Shown here: positions 39,853 through 48,483 of the stretch, piece after piece
Numbering within the stretch: the first letter of the stretch is position 1
Layout of the letters: every line of letters starts with the position of its first letter
Origin: a virus
Virus record (IMG/VR): IMGVR_UViG_3300032562_000003
Span: 62,001-126,000 of that record
DNA: 64,000 nucleotides
Reading direction: 5' to 3' (one strand)
The notes under the pieces: model-generated
The model's input: only the letters and a program-made list of their open reading frames with translations
The model's database searches: none
Told to the model about the DNA's origin: nothing
Position numbers and translations under genes: made by a program

Positions 39853-42082
39853 TTCTCGCAGTTTGCTTTGAAGTTACTTGAAACACGATTTCATTGTTCT
39901 CCAACACAGCCATAATGTTTGCGTTAGCAATACGCTCAAACAAAATTTTCTTTGAAAGAGGAACACGAATCAATTCATCGATCTTACGACCGAGAGGTCT
40001 TGCACCCATCTTGCTATCATAGCCCTTATCAGCCAAATACTCAATGACTTCCTCACTGAGGTTCAGCGTGATATTGTGCTTGTCAAGCAACGGCTTCTTA
40101 ACATCTTCCAAGAATTTCACAACGATCTTCTTTATCGAAAGCATGTCTAGCTTTTGGAATTTGCAGACCATATCAAGACGATTACGGAACTCAGGCTTGA
40201 AGAATTGCTTAAGAGCCTTATCATCTTCACCAGTGCGTTCTTGCGAACCGAAACCAATATTGTTTCGTTCACCGTCAGCCGACCCTAAATTAGAAGTCAT
40301 AATGATAAGAGTATTCTTACAAGAAACTTCCTTACCGTTTGATCCGGTGATTCGACCTTCATCCAAAATCTGTAGGAAGATGTTGAAGATATCAGGGTGA
40401 GCCTTTTCGACTTCATCGAACAGAAGAATAGAGTGCGGGTTCTTGCTCAAGTCTGAAATTAGGCGTCCACCTTGAACTTGTGAATCGCCAAAGCCTACGT
40501 AGCCCGGGGGCGGCCCGATCAAGCTGCTTACGCTGTGCTTCTCTGCGTACTCCGACATGTCATACTTGAGAAGCGGCATATCCAAATTTTTGGACAGCAA
40601 CTTAGCCAATTCCGTTTTACCCGTACCCGTTGGGCCCAAGAACAAGAAGCTCGCAATCGGCTTCTTATCGTTACCGATCCCCGCAAACGAGACATACACT
40701 CGTTCAAGAACCTTATCGACAGTCTCATCCTGCCCATACAGCTTATTCTTGACGTTCATTTCAAGATTATTGATCCGGTCGAAGTTATCACCGCTCAACT
40801 TATCTGCCGGAACGCCGGTGAACTTTTCAACTTGTTCGTGAATAAGTGCCGTAGTAATTTCAGCGTCCTTGTTCTGCAGGACACGTTGCTTAGCACACGC
40901 CGCATCTAGTAGGTCGATAGACTTGTCAGGATTCTTACGATCATGGATGTATCGATCAGCGGACTCTACTGCTGCTTTAATGGCTTCTGGTGTAATCTTC
41001 ACATTGTGGAAATCATTGAGACGTTCAGATAATCCGTTAAGAATACGAACAGTCGTGTCATGAGAAGGTTCATCAACCGAAACACGATAGAATCGACGCA
41101 TCAACGCACGATCCTTTTCAAATGATTCGTAGAATTCTTCCCACGTGGTAGAAGCAATGACCTTAAGCGTACCCTTAGTGATTGCAGGCTTGATCATGTT
41201 AGCAAAATCAACTGATCCAGTAGTGGATCCGCCCGCACCTTGCATAGTATGCGCTTCGTCAATGAACAGAATCGCCTTCTTTTTGACGTTCAACGCATCA
41301 AGAACCTGCTTGACCTTTTCTTCAAAGTCACCTCGATAACGAGAACCAGCAAGAAGCGAACCAACTTCAAGTGAATAAAGTTCGTGGTCTAGTAGGAAGT
41401 CCGGAACTGTTCCGGCAACGATTGCGTTTGCGATACCTTCAGCGATAGCAGTCTTACCTACACCCGGATCGCCGACCATAAGTACGTTAGACTTGAATCT
41501 CTTGGCAAGAACATTGATAATGTCATCGATTTCCTTATGACGACCGATCACTGGCTCCAACTTGTCTTGACGAGCCAAATCAGTCAGATTGATTGTATAC
41601 TCATCAAGAATTTCGTCAGCCTGATTTGGACTGATAGCTGCGTAGTCGCCACCCGCATAATGCTTCTGCCAGTAAGTAAGAAAATCAGACTTAGAGACAC
41701 CGTACTTAAGTAGGAAATAGTGAGCATGAGAATTAGATTCTGTTGCGATGCTCATGTACAAATCAATAGTAGCAACTTGTCTGCGGCCGGTGAATAGAAC
41801 CTGTGTCACAGAACGATTCATCACACGTTCAAGCGTGTTAGTGCGCTTTGGTTGGCAATTTGGATCTTTAGAAACAATTGCGTGCAGTCCATTGAGATAA
41901 GCCTCAATTTCAGCAAGCATCAAATCCGTATCTACATTGATGCCATTTAGACATTTCTTAAAAGGAGGGTGCGAAACGAGAGCCCAAAGCAAATGCTCTA
42001 CAGTAACATATGCATGTTGTCTTTGCTTTGCAGCTTGGACTGCATGTTCAATAATATTTTCAATTTCAGGGGATGATTGCAA
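39818..42082 (-). CDS. clpA: ClpA-like AAA+ unfoldase
   Basis: A Clp N-domain (about 1-145) is followed by two AAA+ modules: first Walker A 'GDPGVGKTAIAE' (about 205) and Walker B 'ILFIDEAHTM'; second Walker A 'GPTGTGKTELAK' (about 475) and Walker B 'ILLFDEVEKAHPDIF'; then a C-terminal D2-small domain with 'MGARPLGRKIDELI'. In the second module 'NNIGFGSQ' sits where ClpA has its IGL loop for ClpP docking, so it may recruit host ClpP. There is no long ClpB-type coiled-coil middle domain. The start is TTG with AAGGA upstream. The likely role is redirecting host proteolysis. Confidence 0.88.
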   Translation of the reverse strand: MQSSPEIENIIEHAVQAAKQRQHAYVTVEHLLWALVSHPPFKKCLNGINVDTDLMLAEIEAYLNGLHAIVSKDPNCQPKRTNTLERVMNRSVTQVLFTGRRQVATIDLYMSIATESNSHAHYFLLKYGVSKSDFLTYWQKHYAGGDYAAISPNQADEILDEYTINLTDLARQDKLEPVIGRHKEIDDIINVLAKRFKSNVLMVGDPGVGKTAIAEGIANAIVAGTVPDFLLDHELYSLEVGSLLAGSRYRGDFEEKVKQVLDALNVKKKAILFIDEAHTMQGAGGSTTGSVDFANMIKPAITKGTLKVIASTTWEEFYESFEKDRALMRRFYRVSVDEPSHDTTVRILNGLSERLNDFHNVKITPEAIKAAVESADRYIHDRKNPDKSIDLLDAACAKQRVLQNKDAEITTALIHEQVEKFTGVPADKLSGDNFDRINNLEMNVKNKLYGQDETVDKVLERVYVSFAGIGNDKKPIASFLFLGPTGTGKTELAKLLSKNLDMPLLKYDMSEYAEKHSVSSLIGPPPGYVGFGDSQVQGGRLISDLSKNPHSILLFDEVEKAHPDIFNIFLQILDEGRITGSNGKEVSCKNTLIIMTSNLGSADGERNNIGFGSQERTGEDDKALKQFFKPEFRNRLDMVCKFQKLDMLSIKKIVVKFLEDVKKPLLDKHNITLNLSEEVIEYLADKGYDSKMGARPLGRKIDELIRVPLSKKILFERIANANIMAVLENNEIVFQVTSKQTARIGDDGIIQVEG

Positions 42083-42101
42083 CTTTTAATCCTTTTAAAA
42101 A

Positions 42102-42110
42102 GTTATTTAG
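42102..42110 (-). promoter_or_regulatory. weak late-type promoter, CTAAATAAC
   Basis: CTAAATAAC overlaps the DnaJ stop codon, 20 bases before the ClpA-like TTG. Confidence 0.35.
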
Positions 42111-42909
42111 ATCGACTACGCTTGATACTTTCAATAATATCATTGTCGATGTTAGCAGGGACTATTACCTTTAACAATAGTATTTGGTCACCATAACCGT
42201 TGTTGGCTGTGGGCATTCCGTAGCCAGGCAGTCTAAACTGATGATATGTTTGAGTTCCAGCTGGAATATCAACCTCAATTTTATTTCCGCCTATGGTAGT
42301 AAACTCAATTTTAGTACCGACAATCAAATCTAAGACAGAGATAGGTATATTCGTATACAAATCGTCACCTTTTCTGTCAAATCGTAGATCATCTAGAACA
42401 TGGAATTCGATGATTAGCGTACCTTCTTCAATCAGATTGTCATATCGAATGCTACTTCTAGACGAGATGCCGGGTGGCACCTTAACATTCACGACCTTTA
42501 CGCCGTTTGGCGTACCTAATTGCAGTACCTGCTCGGCACCACTAAATGCATCTTGCAATGACACTGATACTCTAGTTCTAAAAACTGGTTTCTGTGGTTG
42601 TCTATTTTGTGCAAAGTTTTGTGGTCCGCCAAATGATTGTGCAAAAAACTCGTTTAAATCAAATCCATTGAAGCTGAATGAGAATCCACCCGGTCCAAAT
42701 TGCGGCGAAGGCTGGGGAGGCCTGTCATATGCTGCTCTCTTGTCAGCATCACCTAATATTTCATAAGCCACACTGATTTCTTGAAATTTTGCTAGATCAC
42801 CTCCCCGATCAGGGTGATGCTCCATTGCTAATTTACGATATGCTTTTTTAATTTCTTCTTGGGTGGCTGTCCTAGAAACACCCAGCGTCATATAATGATC
42901 CATAATCAT
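42103..42909 (-). CDS. DnaJ/CbpA-like co-chaperone
   Basis: The J domain (about 3-70) has the HPD motif in 'MEHHPDRGG'; a Gly/Phe region 'FGPGGFSFSFNGFDLNEFF' follows and then the two substrate-binding beta domains ('RTRVSVSLQDAFSGAEQVLQ', 'DIPAGTQTYHQFRLPGYGMP'). No zinc-finger CxxCxGxG repeats are present, so it is the CbpA (type B) form. It would stimulate host DnaK. ATGs at 42909 and 42903 are both possible starts. It lies just upstream of the ClpA-like gene, suggesting a folding and proteolysis unit. Confidence 0.88.
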   Translation of the reverse strand: MIMDHYMTLGVSRTATQEEIKKAYRKLAMEHHPDRGGDLAKFQEISVAYEILGDADKRAAYDRPPQPSPQFGPGGFSFSFNGFDLNEFFAQSFGGPQNFAQNRQPQKPVFRTRVSVSLQDAFSGAEQVLQLGTPNGVKVVNVKVPPGISSRSSIRYDNLIEEGTLIIEFHVLDDLRFDRKGDDLYTNIPISVLDLIVGTKIEFTTIGGNKIEVDIPAGTQTYHQFRLPGYGMPTANNGYGDQILLLKVIVPANIDNDIIESIKRSRSK

Positions 42910-42941
42910 ATAGTATCACGCTGGGTGTTATATGTCAATTC

Positions 42942-43463
42942 TTACTTTCCAGGAATTCCCGGTGGAGGTGTACCCACTGAAGTATCTACGTTCGTTGCAC
43001 CTTGAAGTTTTTCTTGTGTACGACCAAAAGCAGCAATACCAAGAACAGCGCCCATTGCAATGTGAAATAAACCTGCACCTTGAAGGGTCAATGGTTGCCA
43101 TGGCGTCGTGACACTTCCCTTACCGACAAGCTGTACGATAGACCAGAGAATTGGGAATAAAATGAAGTCGCATATGCAGACTGCCATATACATCCACCCC
43201 ATTGCTGGGCGCCACTTCTTATTGATCCAATCCTCATTATCGTTCTTAACAAGAACATCTGCGTTCTGTGCAGCATTGCTTCCTGCTTGCGTGAGAGAAG
43301 CATTGGTTAGATTCTGCAATTCATTTTTCTGTACCATATCTTCGTAAAACTCCTTATCATTTACCATGCTATCATAGTGTTCATCGTTCTTTGCGACGAC
43401 TTGCATTTCTTCATTATCGTTCGGTTCTGGCAATGTCATGCCGGGTAATCCTGAATCTGCCAT
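42942..43463 (-). CDS. holin, GTA/T4-like marine phage type
   Basis: After an acidic hydrophilic N-terminus (about 85 residues) comes 'WRPAMGWMYMAVCICDFILF' and 'LTLQGAGLFHIAMGAVLGIA', giving two or three membrane helices with the 'RP-x-MGW' opening typical of the GTA_holin-like family. It would permit endolysin (52636-53259) to reach the wall. The C-terminal tail is short and Pro/Gly-rich. It is coupled to the gene at 43465-44046 (one-base spacing). Confidence 0.65.
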   Translation of the reverse strand: MADSGLPGMTLPEPNDNEEMQVVAKNDEHYDSMVNDKEFYEDMVQKNELQNLTNASLTQAGSNAAQNADVLVKNDNEDWINKKWRPAMGWMYMAVCICDFILFPILWSIVQLVGKGSVTTPWQPLTLQGAGLFHIAMGAVLGIAAFGRTQEKLQGATNVDTSVGTPPPGIPGK

Positions 43464-43464
43464 A

Positions 43465-44046
43465 TTACATTCCTGCCATTGATTTTATATTTTTAATGTA
43501 TTCATCATTATTGTATGGCGCCTTCGGATCAATACCTGCACGAATTCTCACTTCATTTAATCCGTCATCTTTTTCGTTTTTTTCGTTTTTTTCGTCATCA
43601 ACGTTTCCGTCGTCGCCGCGATCAATCTTGTATTCATTAGGATTGCATATAATAGCCTGATGTAGAATTTCTTCGTCAGCATCATAATCTTCTCCCTCAA
43701 CCTCAACGGTCCAATCCTTAAGCTTTAATCCAGTTAAGGTCTCAAGATCAGAAAGAAGCGAAATGATTCTTTTAGGCGTAGTTGATCTGCGATCCATTTC
43801 AACAAATACTAACCACTTACCAGGTTCAATTTCACCATCGCTTACACTGGCATCTAATACCCAGGTATACCCACGTTCAAACCAGGTTACTAAATCCTTT
43901 GCAGCCAACTTTGAATATGCCATAAAAGTGACAGTTACTATGTCTGCATCTGAACCGATTTTAGCAGAATATTCGTCAACCGTTATCTTATCTGATAACT
44001 GGTCTTCTAGATCCATGTAATCGAGGGCTTCATTTAAAATTTTCAT
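43465..44046 (-). CDS. conserved T4-like marine phage protein, 193 aa
   Basis: The ATG at 44046 gives 'MKILNEALDYMDLEDQ' (L-N-E, tag-like); an overlapping GTG at 44058 is an alternative coupled to the upstream stop. The core 'AKDLVTWFERGYTWVLDASV', 'PGKWLVFVEMDRRSTTPKRI' and 'LKDWTVEVEGEDYDADEEIL' is a strongly patterned phage family of unknown function. The low-complexity 'KNEKNEKDD' is encoded by a TTTTTCG tandem repeat (43569-43592). Confidence 0.65.
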   Translation of the reverse strand: MKILNEALDYMDLEDQLSDKITVDEYSAKIGSDADIVTVTFMAYSKLAAKDLVTWFERGYTWVLDASVSDGEIEPGKWLVFVEMDRRSTTPKRIISLLSDLETLTGLKLKDWTVEVEGEDYDADEEILHQAIICNPNEYKIDRGDDGNVDDEKNEKNEKDDGLNEVRIRAGIDPKAPYNNDEYIKNIKSMAGM

Positions 44047-44054
44047 TATACGCC

Positions 44055-44666
44055 TCACATCATCGGAGCAGGGCCCAGCGCGGCGCCAGGAGCATTACCT
44101 AATTGATTTTCATCTGCTGTGGTTTTAACTGATGGTTCTTCTTTAGTGGAGTCATCCAAATCCTCAGCATATGCATCTTCAATCTCAGACAAGTCGATAG
44201 TTTGGTCTGCAAGATCAATAGTACCTTCCTTAATGTCATCCATAAGTTCGAACGGAATAGTGATTTCTACAAACCAAACCTTACGTTCCTTCATCTTTGG
44301 ATAGCGAGTTCCTGGTACAAAATCTTCATAATCTTTTACTTCTACGGGAACTTTCAACTCACCCTTTCCAAAGGTTACTTTACACCCAATAGTAGTGAGG
44401 CGCAGAGCCCCACGTGGATCAGGCATTAACTTATATGGCCACATGAAAATACATTTACAAGTGTATCTGCCTATTTCTGGACCTTGAACCAACTCGCCTA
44501 AAATCCAATTTTTGAAGGCATAAAGATCAGCTTCGTCTAAAACTCTCTCAAAGTCTATCAAAGTAGACATCGAGCCGTCACTCATGTAGATACCTTTGAT
44601 CGTATCTACAATACTGACAAAATCGATGTCATTAAAAAAAGTATCTGCTGGTAATGATTTGCTCAT
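44055..44666 (-). CDS. conserved T4-like phage protein, 203 aa
   Basis: The segment 'DLYAFKNWILGELVQGPEIG' and 'CKCIFMWPYKLMPDPRGALR' followed by 'GCKVTFGKGELKVPVEVKDY' and 'ERKVWFVEITIPFELMDDI' is highly patterned and recalls a structural or assembly protein of marine T4-like phages. The tail is acidic then Ala/Pro-rich. A GATAAATAC late promoter is 5 bases upstream, and it heads the operon with 43465-44046 and the holin. The function is unknown. Confidence 0.65.
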   Translation of the reverse strand: MSKSLPADTFFNDIDFVSIVDTIKGIYMSDGSMSTLIDFERVLDEADLYAFKNWILGELVQGPEIGRYTCKCIFMWPYKLMPDPRGALRLTTIGCKVTFGKGELKVPVEVKDYEDFVPGTRYPKMKERKVWFVEITIPFELMDDIKEGTIDLADQTIDLSEIEDAYAEDLDDSTKEEPSVKTTADENQLGNAPGAALGPAPMM

Positions 44667-44670
44667 GTAA

Positions 44671-44679
44671 GTATTTATC
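44671..44679 (-). promoter_or_regulatory. putative late promoter, GATAAATAC
   Basis: GATAAATAC on the minus strand ends 4 bases before the ATG at 44666; transcription from it would give a very short or no leader. Confidence 0.6.
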
Positions 44680-44777
44680 TTTACAGCGTATTAATGAAGG
44701 AAACGTTTTTGAAACGAACATTATATTTATCATAGGAAACTATTTCCTAGATGCTCATAGTTTACTTAATTACAGAC

Positions 44778-44786
44778 CTTAAATAC
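44778..44786 (+). promoter_or_regulatory. putative promoter for PhoH, CTTAAATAC
   Basis: CTTAAATAC on the plus strand lies 54 bases before the chosen PhoH GTG start. Confidence 0.4.
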
Positions 44787-44840
44787 ATTCGAAGGCAGAA
44801 TACAGCTTTCAATACTTTGTTTCAAACTCAGGAGACTTTA

Positions 44841-45620
44841 GTGAGTAAAAGAAAAACAAGCGAGCTTCGCAAAGACACAAGATATGCTAATAGAAGATAT
44901 CAAGATGAGAATAGAACATACTATATGAAGGAATCTAAAACTATAGATTTTGCTCAAGCCCAACCTAAAAGAGCTAACAAAAAACCAGTCGAACTAATAC
45001 CTCAGAGTATAAATCAGGAAAAATACATCATCGCATTGACCGACCCTGAAACAGATATCGTCGTGGTGAGTGGCCCTGCAGGAACAGGTAAAACTTATCT
45101 TGCTATGCTAGCAGCTATCAAAGCTATGAAACAAGGAGAGTGTGATAAAATTCTACTAACAAGACCTGCAGTTGCAGTTGACGATGAGAAGCACGGCTTT
45201 TTGCCTGGCGACTTAAACGAAAAAATGGAACCGTGGGTTAGACCATTATTTGACGTGCTGAGAGAATTCTATACAGCTACGGAACTCGAATATATGGTCA
45301 AAGAACAAGTCATCGAAATTGCACCATTAGCATTCTGTCGTGGTCGTAATTTTAAGCACAGTTGGATCATTCTTGACGAAGCGCAAAATGCCACACCTAG
45401 CCAAATGAAAATGTTGATGACTAGAATCGGTGAAGGCAGTAAAATTGTCATCACCGGTGACGTAGAACAAACAGATCGCAAAACCCCTGAAAACGGGCTA
45501 TTGGATCTTACTCACAGACTTCAAAAATATAGCGTGCCTGGCATGGTAGCTTGTGAGTTTGATAAAAAGGACATTAGAAGACATTCAATTATTGAACATG
45601 TCTTAACAATGTATTCGTAA
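44841..45620 (+). CDS. phoH: PhoH-like ATPase
   Basis: The GTG at 44841 is chosen because AGGAG lies 7 bases upstream and the upstream ORF extension contains a promoter-like element. Walker A is 'VVSGPAGTGKTYLAMLAAIK' (about 75-94), Walker B 'SWIILDEAQNATPSQMKM', and 'TGDVEQTDRK' the sensor. PhoH proteins are common in marine phages and may act on RNA or under phosphate stress; the function is not firm. It runs against the minus-strand genes and ends in a shared bidirectional hairpin. Confidence 0.9.
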   Translation: MSKRKTSELRKDTRYANRRYQDENRTYYMKESKTIDFAQAQPKRANKKPVELIPQSINQEKYIIALTDPETDIVVVSGPAGTGKTYLAMLAAIKAMKQGECDKILLTRPAVAVDDEKHGFLPGDLNEKMEPWVRPLFDVLREFYTATELEYMVKEQVIEIAPLAFCRGRNFKHSWIILDEAQNATPSQMKMLMTRIGEGSKIVITGDVEQTDRKTPENGLLDLTHRLQKYSVPGMVACEFDKKDIRRHSIIEHVLTMYS

Positions 45621-45622
45621 AG

Positions 45623-45647
45623 GTAAACGGGGCAGTGCCCCGTTTAC
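45623..45647. terminator. bidirectional hairpin between convergent genes
   Basis: GTAAACGGGG pairs with CCCCGTTTAC around CAGTG. On the plus strand it is followed by the T-rich TATTTCTTCTTCTTTT; on the minus strand the T-run is poor. Confidence 0.7.
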
Positions 45648-45922
45648 TATTTCTTCTTCTTTTCTTTGGCAGTAATAGGAGCTTCTCGCTCTAACTGGTC
45701 AATCAACTGAGGATATATCTTTTGATAGTAATTGCGCATTTGCTCGAATGTAGTGTCGTGCTTCTTCCCCTCAATTACGCACTTGTCAACTTTCTTTTCA
45801 GCAAAGTCTAGAATGACATTGGAGTTGGTTAGGTCAGAAGTTCTAACTCGCTTACTAGTGGTTACCATTTCGTCAATTTGACCATTGGCCTTACGGGAAA
45901 AGGTGAGGAGAAGATATCTCAT
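45647..45922 (-). CDS. conserved small phage protein, 91 aa
   Basis: Its ATG overlaps the clamp-loader stop (ATGA). The product starts 'MRYLLLTFSRKANGQIDEM', has 'NVILDFAEKKVDKCVI' and a basic tail. It is in the place T4 has gene 62 (small clamp-loader subunit), but is too short and shows no match I can recognise, so gp62 is not claimed. The stop lies within the terminator hairpin. Confidence 0.65.
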   Translation of the reverse strand: MRYLLLTFSRKANGQIDEMVTTSKRVRTSDLTNSNVILDFAEKKVDKCVIEGKKHDTTFEQMRNYYQKIYPQLIDQLEREAPITAKEKKKK

Positions 45923-46845
45923 GATGTTAACTCTATAATTGTAGCTGCCAATGAAATTTCGGGAATACCAACAAGCGGAAGATTAGCGAGTCCGTTACGA
46001 ATGATGACGATACTGGCATCCTTACGTTCTTGTGTCTTTCCCCACAAATCTAAGTTCATATACATCCATCGATAGGTGTCTTCAATCCTAGTCGGGTAGA
46101 GGCTGATGTACTGCATTAGTTGTTGGCGCCCCTCAAGAATCTTGCCATCTTTAAAAAGTTCGGTAGCAGCGAGCAATATTTCGTCCTCGCTATTTCCCTC
46201 AGTATTAGGAGGAACAAGTTTTCCTGTTTTAGAGTTATTCTGTAATTGATTCAAGCACTTACGCAAATCAGGATAGGATGCACGAACATATGTGTCTAGA
46301 GTGTCTAGATCAAAATCTATACCTTCGGATACCAATACTGTTGCTGCTCTTGCGGTAAACTCTACGTGATCAGGTTTGGCGATATGAAATTTATAACAGC
46401 GGCTTTCTCTTAGAGCAGGGATAATCTTAGATTCATAGTTACAAGTCAGAATGAATCTAACGGTGTCTGCATAAGTTTCCATATCGCTACGCAATGCAGC
46501 CTGAAAGTTAGGAGTCGTATAGTCTGCTTCGTCAAGTAGAATGACTTTAAACTTACCAAAAGGCATAGTCTGCGCAAAACCGTTAATCTTGTCTTTTACG
46601 ATATCGATGCCGTTTTGACGAGAAGCGTTGATTTCCATCACGTCATATGGTTGTACACCAAGTTCACTGATCAGAACCTTAGCTAGGGTAGTCTTACCTG
46701 TACCCGGATCACCTGACAAAAGTAGATGTGGAATAGTCCCTTCCTTAATCCAAGCTTCTACCTGATCCTTTTGTCGCTGATCTACGAATACATAGTCAGT
46801 GATTGATGTCGGGCGGTATCTCTCAACCCAAAGGGCATTTTTCAT
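45919..46845 (-). CDS. clamp loader ATPase, gp44/RFC-like
   Basis: 'WVERYRPTSITDYV' opening, Walker A 'LLSGDPGTGKTTLAKVL' (about 42-58), Walker B 'VILLDEADY' and the 'RESRCYKFHI' SRC arginine-finger motif are typical of T4 gp44 and RFC small subunits. The length (308 aa) is right (gp44 319). It opens the clamp ring encoded at 10146-10877 and loads it. It is coupled to genes on both sides by 4-base overlaps. Confidence 0.9.
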   Translation of the reverse strand: MKNALWVERYRPTSITDYVFVDQRQKDQVEAWIKEGTIPHLLLSGDPGTGKTTLAKVLISELGVQPYDVMEINASRQNGIDIVKDKINGFAQTMPFGKFKVILLDEADYTTPNFQAALRSDMETYADTVRFILTCNYESKIIPALRESRCYKFHIAKPDHVEFTARAATVLVSEGIDFDLDTLDTYVRASYPDLRKCLNQLQNNSKTGKLVPPNTEGNSEDEILLAATELFKDGKILEGRQQLMQYISLYPTRIEDTYRWMYMNLDLWGKTQERKDASIVIIRNGLANLPLVGIPEISLAATIIELTS

Positions 46846-47042
46846 AAATATTCTCTCATTTCTCTCAACAATGATTGTATCGCAGGATCCTGATCAAAGT
46901 CAAGGGGAGGATCTTCTATAGGTTCCCGTTCTTCTTCACCTTTAGAAGAAAGATACCAGGTATATGCCGCAACAGCTAAACTTGCCGCAACAAAATACGG
47001 AGCAGCCTGCATAAGGGCACTCTTTTTATTTTCAGTTTTCAT
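46842..47042 (-). CDS. small membrane protein, 66 aa
   Basis: One membrane segment (about 10-31, 'QAAPYFVAASLAVAAYTWYL') and an acidic cytoplasmic tail ending 'LLREMREYL'. Its stop overlaps the clamp-loader ATG (ATGA). AAGGC lies upstream of the ATG. The coupling supports translation; the function is unknown. Confidence 0.5.
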   Translation of the reverse strand: MKTENKKSALMQAAPYFVAASLAVAAYTWYLSSKGEEEREPIEDPPLDFDQDPAIQSLLREMREYL

Positions 47043-47052
47043 TGATTTGCCT

Positions 47053-47111
47053 TAAAATCGGGGAGCACGGGGCCAATTGCACCGTATTTTTCTCGCTCCC
47101 CTTTTGTTTTT
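47053..47111. terminator. terminator-like hairpin with T-runs on both strands
   Basis: GGGGAGC (47060-47066) pairs with GCTCCCC (47095-47101) over an inner ACGG/CCGT stem. It is followed by GATTTT on the minus strand and by TTTTGTTTTT on the plus strand; it ends the co-chaperonin transcript. Confidence 0.6.
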
Positions 47112-47475
47112 AAATTTTATCACTCATAGTATAATCGTTAACGTACTCATCGCTAACTAGTAAAATATCATTTGAATCAACTTTACGGATAATTTTCTCG
47201 CCGTCCGCGTCTTCTATAGTCTGTCCGCGCGACCAGCGACCGTGCGCTATCATAATATAACTGCCTACTTTAATATCTTCATCTTTTACTTCAGGCCCCA
47301 CTGCATATACTTTTGCCCAGCGGGGTCGAATCCCTGAACTTTTCATGTCATCATCCATGAGAATAATTCCCCCACGGCTTAGACGTTCTTTAAACTCCAT
47401 GTCACATACTAGAATAGTATCTCTTAGTGGTCGGAGTTTTTCTAATTTAGTTATTGTAGCGTTAACTTTTGTCAT
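47110..47475 (-). CDS. GroES-like co-chaperonin, gp31-like
   Basis: 'KLRPLRDTILVCDMEF', 'RGGIILMDDDMKSSGIRPRW' and 'KVYAVGPEVKDEDIKVGSYI' are the cpn10 fold landmarks, with a mobile-loop-like glycine-rich IIL segment; 'AHGRWSRG' is shared with phage gp31 homologues. T4 gp31 replaces GroES to fold the major capsid protein in host GroEL. The length (121 aa) matches (gp31 111). An AATAAATAC element lies at the start. Confidence 0.85.
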   Translation of the reverse strand: MTKVNATITKLEKLRPLRDTILVCDMEFKERLSRGGIILMDDDMKSSGIRPRWAKVYAVGPEVKDEDIKVGSYIMIAHGRWSRGQTIEDADGEKIIRKVDSNDILLVSDEYVNDYTMSDKI

Positions 47476-47477
47476 AT

Positions 47478-47486
47478 GTATTTATT
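47478..47486 (-). promoter_or_regulatory. putative late promoter, AATAAATAC
   Basis: AATAAATAC on the minus strand ends 2 bases before the co-chaperonin ATG and overlaps the stop of the gene upstream; a leaderless transcript would result. Confidence 0.4.
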
Positions 47487-47931
47487 TTGTTTTCTTAGGT
47501 TCTGGTTTGAAAAAATCTGGAGCCTCACTAGCAGGCTTGATTACTACTTTTTTCTTTGCTTCGGCTGCTTTAATAGATTCAATTTCTGCTGCCTCTGCGT
47601 CGTCTTCCAATTCAAGTTCGTTTGCTAATAGCTCGTCAACTGGAATAGGTACCGGAGCCGCTACTGGCGCCGGTGGAACATTATCAACTGGTTGTGGATT
47701 TGGTCTACGTTGAAGTCCTTGATTAAGTTCATTTGCTGTACGGTTGTTTACAGTATTTTGATAACGTTGGCCTGCCTTTTGTGTCATAGGGGAAATAATT
47801 CGACCTTGAGAATCGATGCTATCACCACGCGCATTAACCTTCATATTACCGACTGCACGCACACGCTCATTTCTAGCCACAATCTGGGACATATCTACTG
47901 ATCTTCCCATTGCTGATCTATGTGTTGCCAT
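47482..47931 (-). CDS. conserved T4-like marine phage protein, 149 aa
   Basis: The N-terminal half 'RVRAVGNMKVNARGDSIDSQ' is a conserved phage pattern; the middle is Asn/Gln/Pro-rich and the end is an acidic then Lys-rich helix. It has the look of a virion or scaffold-associated protein, without known enzyme motifs. A strong GGAG ribosome site and a CATAAATAC promoter lie upstream. Confidence 0.65.
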   Translation of the reverse strand: MATHRSAMGRSVDMSQIVARNERVRAVGNMKVNARGDSIDSQGRIISPMTQKAGQRYQNTVNNRTANELNQGLQRRPNPQPVDNVPPAPVAAPVPIPVDELLANELELEDDAEAAEIESIKAAEAKKKVVIKPASEAPDFFKPEPKKTK

Positions 47932-47947
47932 TTTAGTCTCCTTTTTT

Positions 47948-47956
47948 GTATTTATG
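47948..47956 (-). promoter_or_regulatory. putative late promoter, CATAAATAC
   Basis: CATAAATAC lies 16 bases before the ATG at 47931, which also has AAAAAAGGAG upstream. Confidence 0.65.
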
Positions 47957-47973
47957 CTCGTATATACACGACT

Positions 47974-48483
47974 TTATTTTAAGAATTCGTCTATGGACAA
48001 ATCGTAATGTAAAGAATTAATCCGATGGACTCCTAGAAGATACAGAACGAAACTACTTACGCTTGAACCTCTCCCCACACCCCACACTATTTTATTTCTG
48101 CGCATTGTATCTACTAGATATTTTAGATACTGCAATAATATAAACATGCCGCGTTCTTGATAGAGAATCAATTCTTCTCCTGCTCGTTGAAGTTCTGCTT
48201 CATTTTTGCATTGGTCTAACACGAACTTTGCGATGTCAAAGTTTTTATATGCCTCAGGCAAATGCCAATTTTGCTGGCATATTTCATCAAATTTTTCTAC
48301 TGTATTAGACTCATCTACTATATGATGAATGAGTTTAGGAACTTGATCTAGGTTTAACTTAGGATCAAAGTTTATATCAGATGAAACCAAAGCATTATTG
48401 AATACCATATCTGGATTGGTCATGTATAAATCGCAGATGTCCTGCTCAGAATAGATTTGTTGACCATATTTGTCGGTAATCAT
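47974..48483 (-). CDS. DNA polymerase III alpha-like stand-alone fragment
   Basis: The C-terminal 'NKIVWGVGRGSSVSSFVLYL' then 'RINSLHYDLSIDEFLK' matches the DnaE segment 'GPGRGSGAGSLVAYAL...PLRYDLLFERFL', a palm/fingers piece of bacterial replicase. The polymerase catalytic Asp residues and the PHP domain are absent in this 169-aa protein. Similar stand-alone pieces occur in T4-like marine phages (recollection). It could bind nucleotides or interfere with the host replicase; that is inference. Confidence 0.65.
   Translation of the reverse strand: MITDKYGQQIYSEQDICDLYMTNPDMVFNNALVSSDINFDPKLNLDQVPKLIHHIVDESNTVEKFDEICQQNWHLPEAYKNFDIAKFVLDQCKNEAELQRAGEELILYQERGMFILLQYLKYLVDTMRRNKIVWGVGRGSSVSSFVLYLLGVHRINSLHYDLSIDEFLK

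Noticed and set aside
45647-45922. Clamp loader small subunit gp62
   Set aside because: The position fits T4 order, but the protein is half the size and shows no recognisable gp62 pattern.
46848-46858. Plus-strand CATAAATATTC as a late promoter
   Set aside because: It lies over the clamp-loader start with no plus-strand gene downstream.
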